64,000 nt of DNA from Hamadaea tsunoensis DSM 44101. Its GTDB lineage: Bacteria; Actinomycetota; Actinomycetes; Mycobacteriales; Micromonosporaceae. The position numbers were made by a program, and so were the translations under genes. Location of the stretch: the NCBI RefSeq assembly GCF_000428945.1, contig NZ_AUAX01000025.1:1-64000 (forward strand), in the 5' to 3' direction. This document shows, in pieces, positions 45,811 to 53,292 of the stretch (position 1 is its first letter; the number at the start of each line of letters is the position of its first letter). Under the pieces are notes generated by a model. That model searched no databases. It was given only the letters and a program-made list of their open reading frames with translations, and was not told the origin of the DNA.

Positions 45811-46098
45811 TTGTCTATTCCTGAGACGGTACTTGTTTACGTCGCGGCACCCCTCGCGGTGATCGCGATCATCGCGGGCATTGTCTTCGCGAGCGGTGGC
45901 AAGAGCCGTACCCGGCGCTACCGGCCGGGTCGGCCGTACGACTTCGCCCCGGTCTGGTTCACCGCGTCCGGGGAAACCGCGGGGACCCACGCGGAGGACG
46001 CCCACGGTGCGGCGATCGAGCACCGTTCCCCGCAGGCGGCGCTGCCTGCGGCGGTCTCCGCCCCGGGCGTGACGGGAGGCGCAAGTGACCGCTGGTGA
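45811..46098 (+). CDS. ctaJ: aa3-type cytochrome oxidase subunit CtaJ-like protein
   Basis: A small membrane protein of about 95 residues with one N-terminal hydrophobic helix (TVLVYVAAPLAVIAIIAGIV) and a basic stretch followed by RYRPGRPYDFAPVWFTA. This pattern, helix plus RxRPGxPW-like and PVWFTA motifs, matches the accessory subunit CtaJ of actinobacterial aa3 oxidase supercomplexes. Three in-frame TTG codons (45796, 45805, 45811) could start it; 45811 is best spaced from GGGGG at 45798-45802. It overlaps the DUF5130 gene by 14 bases. Confidence 0.75.
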   Translation: MSIPETVLVYVAAPLAVIAIIAGIVFASGGKSRTRRYRPGRPYDFAPVWFTASGETAGTHAEDAHGAAIEHRSPQAALPAAVSAPGVTGGASDRW

Positions 46099-46477
46099 AG
46101 CGAAGGTGGAGCAGGCCAACGACGGTCCTTTCACGACGCGTCAGCTGCTCCGCCTGGACGAGGCCCTCCGGCTCGCCGACCAGACGACCGGGCTGAACTT
46201 CAGCATCTACTGCGGCGAGCTCACCGAGCCCGCCCGCGAAGCGGCCGAGAAGCTGCACGGCGAGCTGGTCGACCCGGCCAACTCCGTGCTGCTCGCGGCC
46301 TCGCCCGAGCAGCGTCAGCTGGAGATCGTCACCGGTGAGCAGGCCCGCAAGCGCCTGCACGACCGCGACTGCAAGCTCGCCGCCTTCTCGATGGTGGCGG
46401 CCTTCGGCGGCGGCGACCTGGCTGGCGGTTTCATCAGCGGGATCGCCATGCTGGTCAACCTGGCCGGCCGCGCCTGA
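46085..46477 (+). CDS. DUF5130/TPM-like protein
   Basis: A 130-residue protein. FTTRQLLRLDEALRLADQTTGL opens a TPM-like fold, followed by FSIYCGELTEPAREAAEKL and a Gly/Ala hydrophobic C terminus that may touch the membrane (FGGGDLAGGFISGIAMLVN). The family is known in actinobacteria as DUF5130 and sits next to ctaJ and pepN also in mycobacteria. GTG 46085 follows GGAGG and overlaps ctaJ, so the pair is coupled. Confidence 0.8.
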   Translation: MTAGEAKVEQANDGPFTTRQLLRLDEALRLADQTTGLNFSIYCGELTEPAREAAEKLHGELVDPANSVLLAASPEQRQLEIVTGEQARKRLHDRDCKLAAFSMVAAFGGGDLAGGFISGIAMLVNLAGRA

Positions 46478-46502
46478 CCCGCGGGCACCGGACGCAGACG
46501 AC

Positions 46503-46534
46503 GAAGGCCGCCCCGACGGATCGGGGCGGCCTTC
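46503..46534. terminator. Bidirectional terminator
   Basis: GAAGGCCGCCCCGA (46503-46516) pairs perfectly with 46521-46534 around a four-base loop, between the DUF5130 gene and convergent pepN. Confidence 0.8.
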
Positions 46535-46546
46535 TCGTGTACGCGA

Positions 46547-49102
46547 TCAGGCGGCGGCGTCGCAGGCGCGGGCCTTGAGCGCCCGGGCCACGGAGTCCAC
46601 GCCCTCGCCGACGAGCCGGCGCAGCGGGGCCGGGTGGCCGTCCTGCGCGAGCCACGCCTCGGTGGCGGCCACCATCTCGTCACTGACCTGCAGCGCGGGG
46701 TAGCCGAGCACGAGGAACTCCTGCGCCGGCTCGCTGTCCCGCTTGGCCCAGATCTCGGCGGCGACGTCGAGGAACTTCTGCGCGTACGGCTGGGTCAGCT
46801 CGACCTGCGTCGGGTGCTGGAAGCCCAGCAGCAGCGCGCGCGACCGCCAGTTGGCCGGCTCCTCGTCACCGGTGAGCTCCGCCCACGCGGCCGCCTTCGC
46901 CTCGGGATCGGGCAGCAGCGTGACCGCCGTGGCGGCTTCCTTGTCGCCGCTGGCCGTCTGGTCCGCCGCGTGCTCGTCCTCGACCTCGTCCCGGCTCAGT
47001 ACGCCGTTGGCCGCCAGCGCCTGCACGAGCTGCCAGCGCAGTTCGCCCGCGATCGTCAGCCCGGCCGGTACGCCCTTGCCGTCCAGCCAGCCGCGCAGTT
47101 CGGCGAGTTCGTCGGCGCTGCGCGCGGCTCCGATGAACGCCCGGGCCCACAGCAGCTGGAAGCCGCTGCCCGGCTCGGCGGCGATCATCGTCTCGCGGGC
47201 GGTCGACGCGAGCCGGGCCCAGCCGGTCGGCGCCCACTGCGGGTCGGCGTAGAAGGTGAGGGCCGAGCGCAGCTGGTTGAGCGTCGCCGTGACGAGGTTG
47301 ACGTCGTCCTCGGTCGGCAGGCCCGACACCACCTGGGTGAGGTAGTCGCGGGTGGCCAGTTCGGCGTCGCGCACCATGTCCCAGGCCGCGGCCCAGCACA
47401 GTGCCCGGGTCAGCGACGAGGCGAAGCCGCCGATGTGGCGTACGACCGTCGCCATGGAACGGTCGTCGAGACGCAGCTTCAGGTAGGAGTGGTCGCCCTC
47501 GTTGAGCACCAGGGCGTCGGCCGCCTTGACCCCGGCCAGCGCCGTGATCTCGGTCTCCGGACCGGTGACGTCCACCTCGATCACGTCCCGGCGGACCAGC
47601 CGGTCGCCGTCGAGGTCGAACAGGCCGACCCCGATCCGGTGCGTACGCAGCACGGGGTGGCTGTCGGGGGCGGACTGGAGCACCTTGACCGACGCGTACG
47701 CGCCGTCCTCGCCGATCTCGACGACCGGGGTCAGGGTGTTGACCTGGGCCGTCTTCAGCCACTGGTCGGCGAAGTCGGTCAGTTCCCGGCCGGACGCCGC
47801 CTCGAGCTCGGTCAGCAGGTCGGTGAAGGTCGCGTTGCCCCACGCGTGCTTGGCGAAGTAGCTGCGCAGGCCCTGCGTGAACGGTTCGATCCCGACGTAC
47901 GCCACCAGCTGCTTGATGACGGACGCGCCCTTCGCGTACGTGATGCCGTCGAAGTTGACCTCCACGGCCGCGACGTCGGGCATCTCGCTGTAGACGGGGT
48001 GGGTGCTGGACATCTGGTCCTGGCGGTAGCCCCAGTTCTTGCGGATCGACAGGAAGGTCGTCCAGGCGTCGGTGAACCGGGTGCCCTCGGTGTTGGCCCA
48101 GTGCGACGCCCACTCGGCGAACGACTCGTTCAGCCACAGGTCGTCCCACCAGCGCATGGTGACCAGGTCGCCGAACCACATGTGGGCCATCTCGTGCAGG
48201 ATCGTGTTGGCCCGCTGCTCGTACTCGTAGTCGGTGACCGCGGAGCGGAAGATGAACCACTGCTCGGCGTTGGTGATGCAGCCGAAGTTCTCCATCGCGC
48301 CGGCGTTGAACTCGGGCACGATCAGCTGGTCGTACTTGGGCAGCGGGTACCGCACGCCGAACTTCGCGTGGAAGAAGTCGAAGCCCTGCTTGGTGATGAG
48401 GAAGATCTCCTCGGGGTCCAGGTACTGCGCCATGCTCGCCCGGCAGAAGATGCCGAGGTCGATGCCGTCGTGCGAGTCGCGGACCTCGTGGTACGCCCCG
48501 GCGCACAGCGCGGTCACGTACGTGCTCATCGTCGCCGACTCCGCGAAGTGGACGATCTGCGCGCCCGGCTCACCCTGCTCGACCGAGGCGACCGGGGAGT
48601 TCGAGACGACCTTCCAGTGCCGCGGCGCCGTCACGTGCCACGTGTAGGTGGCCTTGAGGTCGGGCTGGTCGAAACAGGCGTAGACCTTCTGGGCGTCCTG
48701 CGTCTCGAACTGGCTGTAGAGGTAGACCTCCTTGTCGACCGGGTCGACCGCGCGGTGCAGGCCCTGGCCGGACGTGGAGTAGTCGTAGTCGGCGTCGACG
48801 ACCAGGACGTTGTGCGCGGCCAGGCCGGTGAGCGGCAGCCCCGTCGTGTCGGCCCAGCCGGAGACGTCGACCGGCGCGCCGTTCAGCGTCGCGCCGCGGA
48901 TCGCGCGGGCGGCGACCTCGATGAAGGTCTGCGCGCCCGGTTCGGAGCAGTCGAAGGTGACTCGCGTGACCGAATGGAAGGTGCCGTCGCCGGGGTTGCC
49001 GGAGCCGTCGGTGAGATCGATGCTGATGTCGTACGAGCCCACCTTCAGCAGGCGGGCCCTCTCGACCGCCTCCGTCTGGGTGAGGTTACGCACTCCTGCC
49101 AC
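46547..49102 (-). CDS. pepN: Aminopeptidase N (M1 family)
   Basis: An 851-residue zinc metallopeptidase that removes N-terminal residues from peptides. The substrate-binding motif GAMEN lies near residue 270 and the zinc site HEMAHMW near 305 with the distal Glu in NESFAEW near 328. The C-terminal ERAP1-like helical domain completes the family length. GTG 49102 is preferred because AAGGAG ends eight bases upstream; GTG 49111 would place the ribosome-binding site too close. The position beside DUF5130, ctaJ and the HNH gene mirrors the mycobacterial locus. Confidence 0.95.
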   Translation of the reverse strand: MAGVRNLTQTEAVERARLLKVGSYDISIDLTDGSGNPGDGTFHSVTRVTFDCSEPGAQTFIEVAARAIRGATLNGAPVDVSGWADTTGLPLTGLAAHNVLVVDADYDYSTSGQGLHRAVDPVDKEVYLYSQFETQDAQKVYACFDQPDLKATYTWHVTAPRHWKVVSNSPVASVEQGEPGAQIVHFAESATMSTYVTALCAGAYHEVRDSHDGIDLGIFCRASMAQYLDPEEIFLITKQGFDFFHAKFGVRYPLPKYDQLIVPEFNAGAMENFGCITNAEQWFIFRSAVTDYEYEQRANTILHEMAHMWFGDLVTMRWWDDLWLNESFAEWASHWANTEGTRFTDAWTTFLSIRKNWGYRQDQMSSTHPVYSEMPDVAAVEVNFDGITYAKGASVIKQLVAYVGIEPFTQGLRSYFAKHAWGNATFTDLLTELEAASGRELTDFADQWLKTAQVNTLTPVVEIGEDGAYASVKVLQSAPDSHPVLRTHRIGVGLFDLDGDRLVRRDVIEVDVTGPETEITALAGVKAADALVLNEGDHSYLKLRLDDRSMATVVRHIGGFASSLTRALCWAAAWDMVRDAELATRDYLTQVVSGLPTEDDVNLVTATLNQLRSALTFYADPQWAPTGWARLASTARETMIAAEPGSGFQLLWARAFIGAARSADELAELRGWLDGKGVPAGLTIAGELRWQLVQALAANGVLSRDEVEDEHAADQTASGDKEAATAVTLLPDPEAKAAAWAELTGDEEPANWRSRALLLGFQHPTQVELTQPYAQKFLDVAAEIWAKRDSEPAQEFLVLGYPALQVSDEMVAATEAWLAQDGHPAPLRRLVGEGVDSVARALKARACDAAA

Positions 49103-49288
49103 GGTGGTCACTCCTTGATATGGCTCAGTTGACTGATGTCGATAATTCCGTAAGGTGCCGGGATGTGACTGGACCTTAGCACCGGGTCACCTGTCTATTA
49201 GTCGGCCATTTCCCCGCGTTCCGCCACTCGTTGCACCCCTCGTATCAACCCTCGCACCCCCGCGGGCCGAGCCGAGGAGGAACCGGAA

Positions 49289-49573
49289 ATGGCCGAGTCG
49301 ACCGCCACGCCCTGGACGCTTGCCAGCCATCCCGACGACGTGGCCGCGTGCAGCGGCGCCGTCGGCGTCGGCGTGACCGCCGGGCAGTGGGCCGATCCCG
49401 AGCTGGCCGCCCTGGTGGCGCCGCCGGTGACCGTGTCGGCGGCCGGCGTACGCGCCCCCGGCCGCCACCGCCTGGCCCTCGCGCCGTTCCCCGTACCGGT
49501 GCCGGCGCCCATCCCCGTGGCCGAGCGTTTGCCCACGTGGCGAGACCTCGCCGGGGCGCTCGCGCCGGCCTGA
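49289..49573 (+). CDS. Small hypothetical protein
   Basis: A 94-residue Ala/Pro/Val-rich protein. A possible pattern of exposed hydrophobic strands (VTVSAAGVRAPGRHRLALAP) is present, and the last third is Pro-rich (PFPVPVPAPIPVAERLP). No known domain. ATG 49289 has an excellent ribosome-binding site (GAGGAGGA), which supports a real gene. It precedes the DUF1015 gene by 23 bases and may be co-transcribed with it. Confidence 0.6.
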   Translation: MAESTATPWTLASHPDDVAACSGAVGVGVTAGQWADPELAALVAPPVTVSAAGVRAPGRHRLALAPFPVPVPAPIPVAERLPTWRDLAGALAPA

Positions 49574-49596
49574 CCCGGCGCCGGTACGTTTCCGTC

Positions 49597-50805
49597 ATGA
49601 CGGTTGTGCACCCGATTCCTCACGCCTGGCTCGCGACGCCCGCCGGCCGCACCGGCGCGCAGAACTACGACGAGTTCGCCGACGACGCGGAGATCACCGC
49701 GATCATCGAGGCCAACCCGGCCAGCGCCCTGTCGATCGAGATGCCGCACCTGGCGCCCGGCTCGGTGGGCACCCCCTTCGCCGACGCGCTCCCCGCCGCC
49801 GCGGAGCGCCTGACCGGCCTGCAGACCGCCGGTGCCCTCGCCTCGGCGCAGGACGTGCTGGTCGCGTACAGGATCACCGGGCCGGACGGGGACACGGCGT
49901 ACGGGCTGTGGTCGATGGTCGACACCGACCAGATCTCCACCAGCGCCGACGAGCCCGGCCTCGTCATCCGCAACGAGGACGTCTTCCTCGCCAAGGTCCG
50001 CGAGCGCGTCGCCCTCTTCCAGGCCATCGGCCACCTGCTCTCCCCGGTCCTGCTGCTGCAGACCGCCCGCGGCGCCGAACTGCACGCGGCCCTCGCCGAC
50101 GCGACCGCCACGCTGGGCGAGGCGTTCGCGAGCGACGTGGACCCGGCTGGGCGTACCCATGAGATCTGGCCGATCAGCGCGACCTCCCCGCTCGCCGCGA
50201 GCCTCGCGGAGCTGGCGGGCGGCGGCGAGCTGGTCGTCGCGGACGGCAACCACCGGTCGCTCGCGGCGCAGGTCGGCGCCCTGCCGCGGTTCCTCGCGGT
50301 CGTGACCACGCCCGCGTCCGTGGCGATCCAGCCCTACAACCGCCTGGTCCACACCCTGCCGATGACCGCCGGCGACCTGGTCGCCGCGCTGGAGAAGACC
50401 GGCGCCGTGGTCACCCCGCTCGACGGCCCGGTCACCGTCCCCGCCACGCGCGGCACCATCCACGTGTACGCGGGCCAGGGCGCTCACTGGCTGGTGAAGC
50501 TCCCGCCGTCCAGCGGAGTCCCGGACGTGGAGAATCTCGACCACGCACTCGTCGAGCGGCTGGTCTTCGGCGAGGCCCTCGCCCTCGAACCGGGCGACAA
50601 GAAGATCACCTACGTCGGCGGCGACTATCCCGCCGAGTGGCTCGCGGGCGAGGTCGACGCCGGCCGCGCCGCCCTGGCGATCCTCATCGCCCCGGTGACC
50701 GTCGACGACTTCGTGGCCGTCAACCTCGGCCGCCAGAAGCTCCCGCGCAAGTCGACCTGGTTCACCCCGAAGGCGCGGGCCGGCCTGGTCGCGGTGCAGC
50801 TCTGA
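49597..50805 (+). CDS. DUF1015 family protein
   Basis: A 402-residue soluble protein of the DUF1015 family. Recognisable segments include QNYDEFADDAEITAIIEANP near the start and the family motif VVADGNHRSLAA in the middle, where homologues have ADGHHR. The late VNLGRQKLPRKSTWFTPKA block is also characteristic. The biochemical role of the family is not firmly known. ATG 49597 fits the family length. It follows the small Pro-rich gene closely. Confidence 0.8.
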   Translation: MTVVHPIPHAWLATPAGRTGAQNYDEFADDAEITAIIEANPASALSIEMPHLAPGSVGTPFADALPAAAERLTGLQTAGALASAQDVLVAYRITGPDGDTAYGLWSMVDTDQISTSADEPGLVIRNEDVFLAKVRERVALFQAIGHLLSPVLLLQTARGAELHAALADATATLGEAFASDVDPAGRTHEIWPISATSPLAASLAELAGGGELVVADGNHRSLAAQVGALPRFLAVVTTPASVAIQPYNRLVHTLPMTAGDLVAALEKTGAVVTPLDGPVTVPATRGTIHVYAGQGAHWLVKLPPSSGVPDVENLDHALVERLVFGEALALEPGDKKITYVGGDYPAEWLAGEVDAGRAALAILIAPVTVDDFVAVNLGRQKLPRKSTWFTPKARAGLVAVQL

Positions 50806-50888
50806 CTTATCCACAAAACTCGGCTGTCCACAGTTCCGGATAGTTGATGACGTGAAGGCGATGCCGGTCGGCTGGGACCCTCTCCCGC

Positions 50889-51704
50889 ATGGCCGGCATT
50901 CCCTTTTCCGACACCGTCTTTCGCAGCCCCGACGCCGTCCGCGCCGGCCTGGTCAGCCGATCCGGCCTGCGCCGGGCCGGCTACCAGCGGCTCTACCGCG
51001 GCATCTGGGCCGGCCCGGACGTCGAGGTGACCTACGGGCTGCGCCTTGCCGCCCTCGACCGCCACATCCTGCCGCCCGGCTGCGTCCTCGCCGGCCGCTC
51101 CGCCGCCTTCCTGCACGGCGTACCGGCCGGGGCGTGGGACGACATCGATCTCGTGGCGGACCGGCGGTTCGGGCCGATCCACGGCGTACACGTCCACCTC
51201 GGGATGCCACCCTCGGACGAGGTGCTCACCAGCGCGGACGGGCTCGCGTACACGGCGATCGGGCGTACCTGCCGGGACCTCGCACTCTGGTTCCCGCTCA
51301 CCGCGTCCGTCCCACTCCTCGACGCGCTGATCCGCACCGGTGTGGTGAGCCTCACGGACATCGAGCGGTACGCGCTGCACCACGAACCCGACCGCGGCTG
51401 GCGCAAACTGCTCACGGCGGCCGAATACTGCGACTCCGCGGCGCGTACGCAGTTCGAATCACGCGTACGCGTCTCGCTCATGACGCACGGCGTACCCCGG
51501 CCCTTCTGCGGCCTGTTCGACGACGTACCCCTGGCGTGGCCGGAGGAGAGCGTAGGCGTCACCCTGGCCGGAGCCGTGCCGGAGTCGGTGGGGGAGCCAT
51601 GGATCCTGCACGAGGTGACCGAAGACCGGCTCCGGTACGACGCGGCGGGGTTCGCCGAGGAGGTTAAGGGTTCGCTCCGAGGGCGGGGGCGTCGTGTAAG
51701 CTAG
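50889..51704 (+). CDS. AbiEi/DUF559-type hypothetical protein
   Basis: A 271-residue protein related to the widespread actinobacterial AbiEi-antitoxin-like/DUF559 proteins: a short N-terminal winged-helix region (GLRRAGYQRLYRGIWAGP) followed by a domain with LAALDRHILPPGCVLAGRSAAFLHG. The Vsr-like nuclease core usually found at the C terminus is not recognisable here, so that end is divergent or degenerate. No AbiEii-type toxin gene is adjacent, so a toxin-antitoxin function is not supported. It ends 30 bases before the tRNA that hosts the integrated element. Confidence 0.65.
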   Translation: MAGIPFSDTVFRSPDAVRAGLVSRSGLRRAGYQRLYRGIWAGPDVEVTYGLRLAALDRHILPPGCVLAGRSAAFLHGVPAGAWDDIDLVADRRFGPIHGVHVHLGMPPSDEVLTSADGLAYTAIGRTCRDLALWFPLTASVPLLDALIRTGVVSLTDIERYALHHEPDRGWRKLLTAAEYCDSAARTQFESRVRVSLMTHGVPRPFCGLFDDVPLAWPEESVGVTLAGAVPESVGEPWILHEVTEDRLRYDAAGFAEEVKGSLRGRGRRVS

Positions 51705-51734
51705 CGCTCACGTGCCCGAGGGTTGGGCGCGTAC

Positions 51735-51808
51735 GCGGGCGTAGCTCAATGGTAGAGCCTCAGTCTTCCAAACTGATTACGTGAGTTCGATTCTCATCGC
51801 CCGCTCCA
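51735..51808 (+). tRNA. tRNA-Gly (anticodon TCC)
   Basis: A complete cloverleaf: acceptor GCGGGCG/CGCCCGC, D arm GCTC/GAGC, anticodon arm TCAGT/ACTGA with loop CTTCCAA (anticodon TCC), T arm GTGAG/CTCAT with loop TTCGATT, discriminator T and encoded CCA. Its 3' half (from 51764) is the attachment site of the integrated element and is duplicated at 61137-61179. Confidence 0.97.
51764..51806. repeat. attL (3' half of tRNA-Gly)
   Basis: This 43-bp stretch, from TCTTCCAAACTG in the anticodon loop to the end of the acceptor stem, is identical to 61137-61179. Homology continues past it for about 290 bp into the int gene. Confidence 0.92.
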
Positions 51809-51817
51809 CGAAGAAAA

Positions 51818-51850
51818 GCCCAGGCCAGCGGCAAGATCGCGAGCCTGGGC
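51818..51850. terminator. Hairpin terminator downstream of tRNA-Gly
   Basis: GCCCAGGC (51818-51825) pairs with GCCTGGGC (51843-51850), followed by CTTTCTCATT. It can end the tRNA transcript and, from the other side, the int operon. The same hairpin recurs at 61191-61223 beyond attR. Confidence 0.7.
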
Positions 51851-51881
51851 CTTTCTCATTCTGATCTTCAAGCGGTCCCGT

Positions 51882-51900
51882 GGGCCATTCGCGGGCCATT
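51882..51900. promoter_or_regulatory. Candidate integrase arm-type sites, left
   Basis: GGGCCATT occurs at 51882-51889 and 51893-51900, eleven bases apart, overlapping the int stop codon. The same pair with the same spacing is found near the right end at 61023-61041. Repeated short sites on both sides of the core are typical of tyrosine-integrase arm sites (inference). Confidence 0.5.
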
Positions 51901-53068
51901 AGCTGGCCTCGGGCTCGTCGTCGTCCTCGGTGGCGTCCTTCCGCCGCTTCCTCTCCTCGGCCTCACGAGCTTTGCGATCCATCTCCTCAGCGATCTCCCG
52001 GTCCCGCTCCGGCGAGCCGTGAAGGTAGATCAACGCCGCCCGGGTCGACGAGTGCCCCATCCGGCGCATCAACTCCCGGAGGTTGGCGCCGGACGCCGAC
52101 GCCATGCCGTTGCCCGTGTGCCGGAGATCGTGGAACGTGAAGTTGGCCGGCAAGCCGAGATCAGCCCGGAGCTTCGCCCACTTCACCGTGCGCAGGAAGT
52201 TGCCGCTCCGCAGATATGCGCCCTTGTCACCGGTGAAGATGATCGCGTCCAGCTCGGCCCCGACGAACTCCGCCATGTGCTCCCGCAACGGTTCCACCGC
52301 GATCGTGGGGATCGTGACGACCCGGTTGCCGGCCTTGGACTTCGGCGGCCCGAACACCGGACCCGTACGCAGAGCGGCGAGCTTGCGCTGAACCCGGAGC
52401 GTGCCGTCCGCCAGGTCCACGTCCCGACGACGGAGCGCCGCCAACTCGCCCCAACGCAGGCTGCTGAACGCCGCCACCAGAACCAGCGCCCGATAGCGCG
52501 ACGGCATCCGCTCGGCCAGCTCCAAGACTTGATCAAGCGTTGCCGGAACACGCTCCGGCGTCTCGTATCGGTCGTATCCGTCGATCTGGCAAGGGTTCTC
52601 GCGCAGGATCTTGTCCGGCTTGATGGCTGTATTGAAGATCGCGCGCAGCAGCACATACGCCTTAACCGCTTGCGGCTCAGGCGTCCCAGCCGCGAGGAGC
52701 TTCTGACGCCACGTCCTGATCGTCGACGGACGTACCCCATCGAGCGTGAGGTGCCCCAGGTGCGGATTGATGTACAGCCGGAACAGATCTTGATAGTTCT
52801 CCCGAGTCCGGGGCGCGAGCTTGCGCTCAGCGATCCACCTCGTCCCGTAGACGGACAAGGTGATCTCGGTCTTCTCAGGCGCCTCCCACGTCTGCTTGAT
52901 GATCTCCGACTCCATGAGGGTCAGCCACTTTCGCGCCTGCGCCTCGGTCGCGAAGGTATGCGGCGCAGAACGCTGAATCCCGTCTGGCCCAACGTATCGA
53001 GCCTGAAACCGGCCGCTCGCACGACGACGGATGCTGCCAAACTGGCGCTTGCCCTTCTTGTTCGCCAT
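51899..53068 (-). CDS. int: Tyrosine recombinase/integrase
   Basis: A 389-residue phage-type integrase that recombines the element with the tRNA-Gly site. The N-terminal arm-binding part (GRFQARYVGPDGIQRS) is followed by a SAM-like core-binding domain near 75-165 and the catalytic domain. The catalytic residues can be placed: Arg in SSLRWGELAALR, His-x-x-Arg in FHDLRHTGNG, His in RRMGHSS and Tyr in RAALIYLHGS. A charged Lys/Glu tail follows. It lies directly next to attL, as in pSAM2-type elements. Its ATG (53068) shares one base with the xis stop. Confidence 0.93.
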   Translation of the reverse strand: MANKKGKRQFGSIRRRASGRFQARYVGPDGIQRSAPHTFATEAQARKWLTLMESEIIKQTWEAPEKTEITLSVYGTRWIAERKLAPRTRENYQDLFRLYINPHLGHLTLDGVRPSTIRTWRQKLLAAGTPEPQAVKAYVLLRAIFNTAIKPDKILRENPCQIDGYDRYETPERVPATLDQVLELAERMPSRYRALVLVAAFSSLRWGELAALRRRDVDLADGTLRVQRKLAALRTGPVFGPPKSKAGNRVVTIPTIAVEPLREHMAEFVGAELDAIIFTGDKGAYLRSGNFLRTVKWAKLRADLGLPANFTFHDLRHTGNGMASASGANLRELMRRMGHSSTRAALIYLHGSPERDREIAEEMDRKAREAEERKRRKDATEDDDEPEAS

Positions 53069-53292
53069 CAGACCAGCCCTTCCAGGATCGCGCGGCGAAG
53101 CTCGGCGCGGCTGGTGGGCTGGACGCGGTTGCGTTCGATGTAGTCGGCGACGGCTTGGCGGGTGAAGCGGACGGCGCGGCCGGACTTCACGTACTCGATC
53201 TTGCGTCCGGCGACGAGGCGGCGGACGAACCGCTCCGTTTGGCGGAGGTAGGTGGCGAGTTCCTTGCTGGTCATGAGGTGGTCGTCGGTCAC
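53068..53292 (-). CDS. xis: Excisionase-type helix-turn-helix protein
   Basis: A 74-residue MerR/excisionase-type DNA-binding protein. MTSKELATYLRQTERFVRRL forms the helix-turn-helix, and VRFTRQAVADYIERN is typical of the family. It would help the integrase excise the element. GTG 53292 overlaps the rep stop by four bases and its stop touches the int start, so rep, xis and int are translationally coupled, as in pSAM2. Confidence 0.88.
   Translation of the reverse strand: MTDDHLMTSKELATYLRQTERFVRRLVAGRKIEYVKSGRAVRFTRQAVADYIERNRVQPTSRAELRRAILEGLV

Noticed and set aside
50889-51704. AbiEi-AbiEii toxin-antitoxin system
   Set aside because: Only the antitoxin-like protein is present, with a divergent C terminus and no adjoining nucleotidyltransferase toxin.
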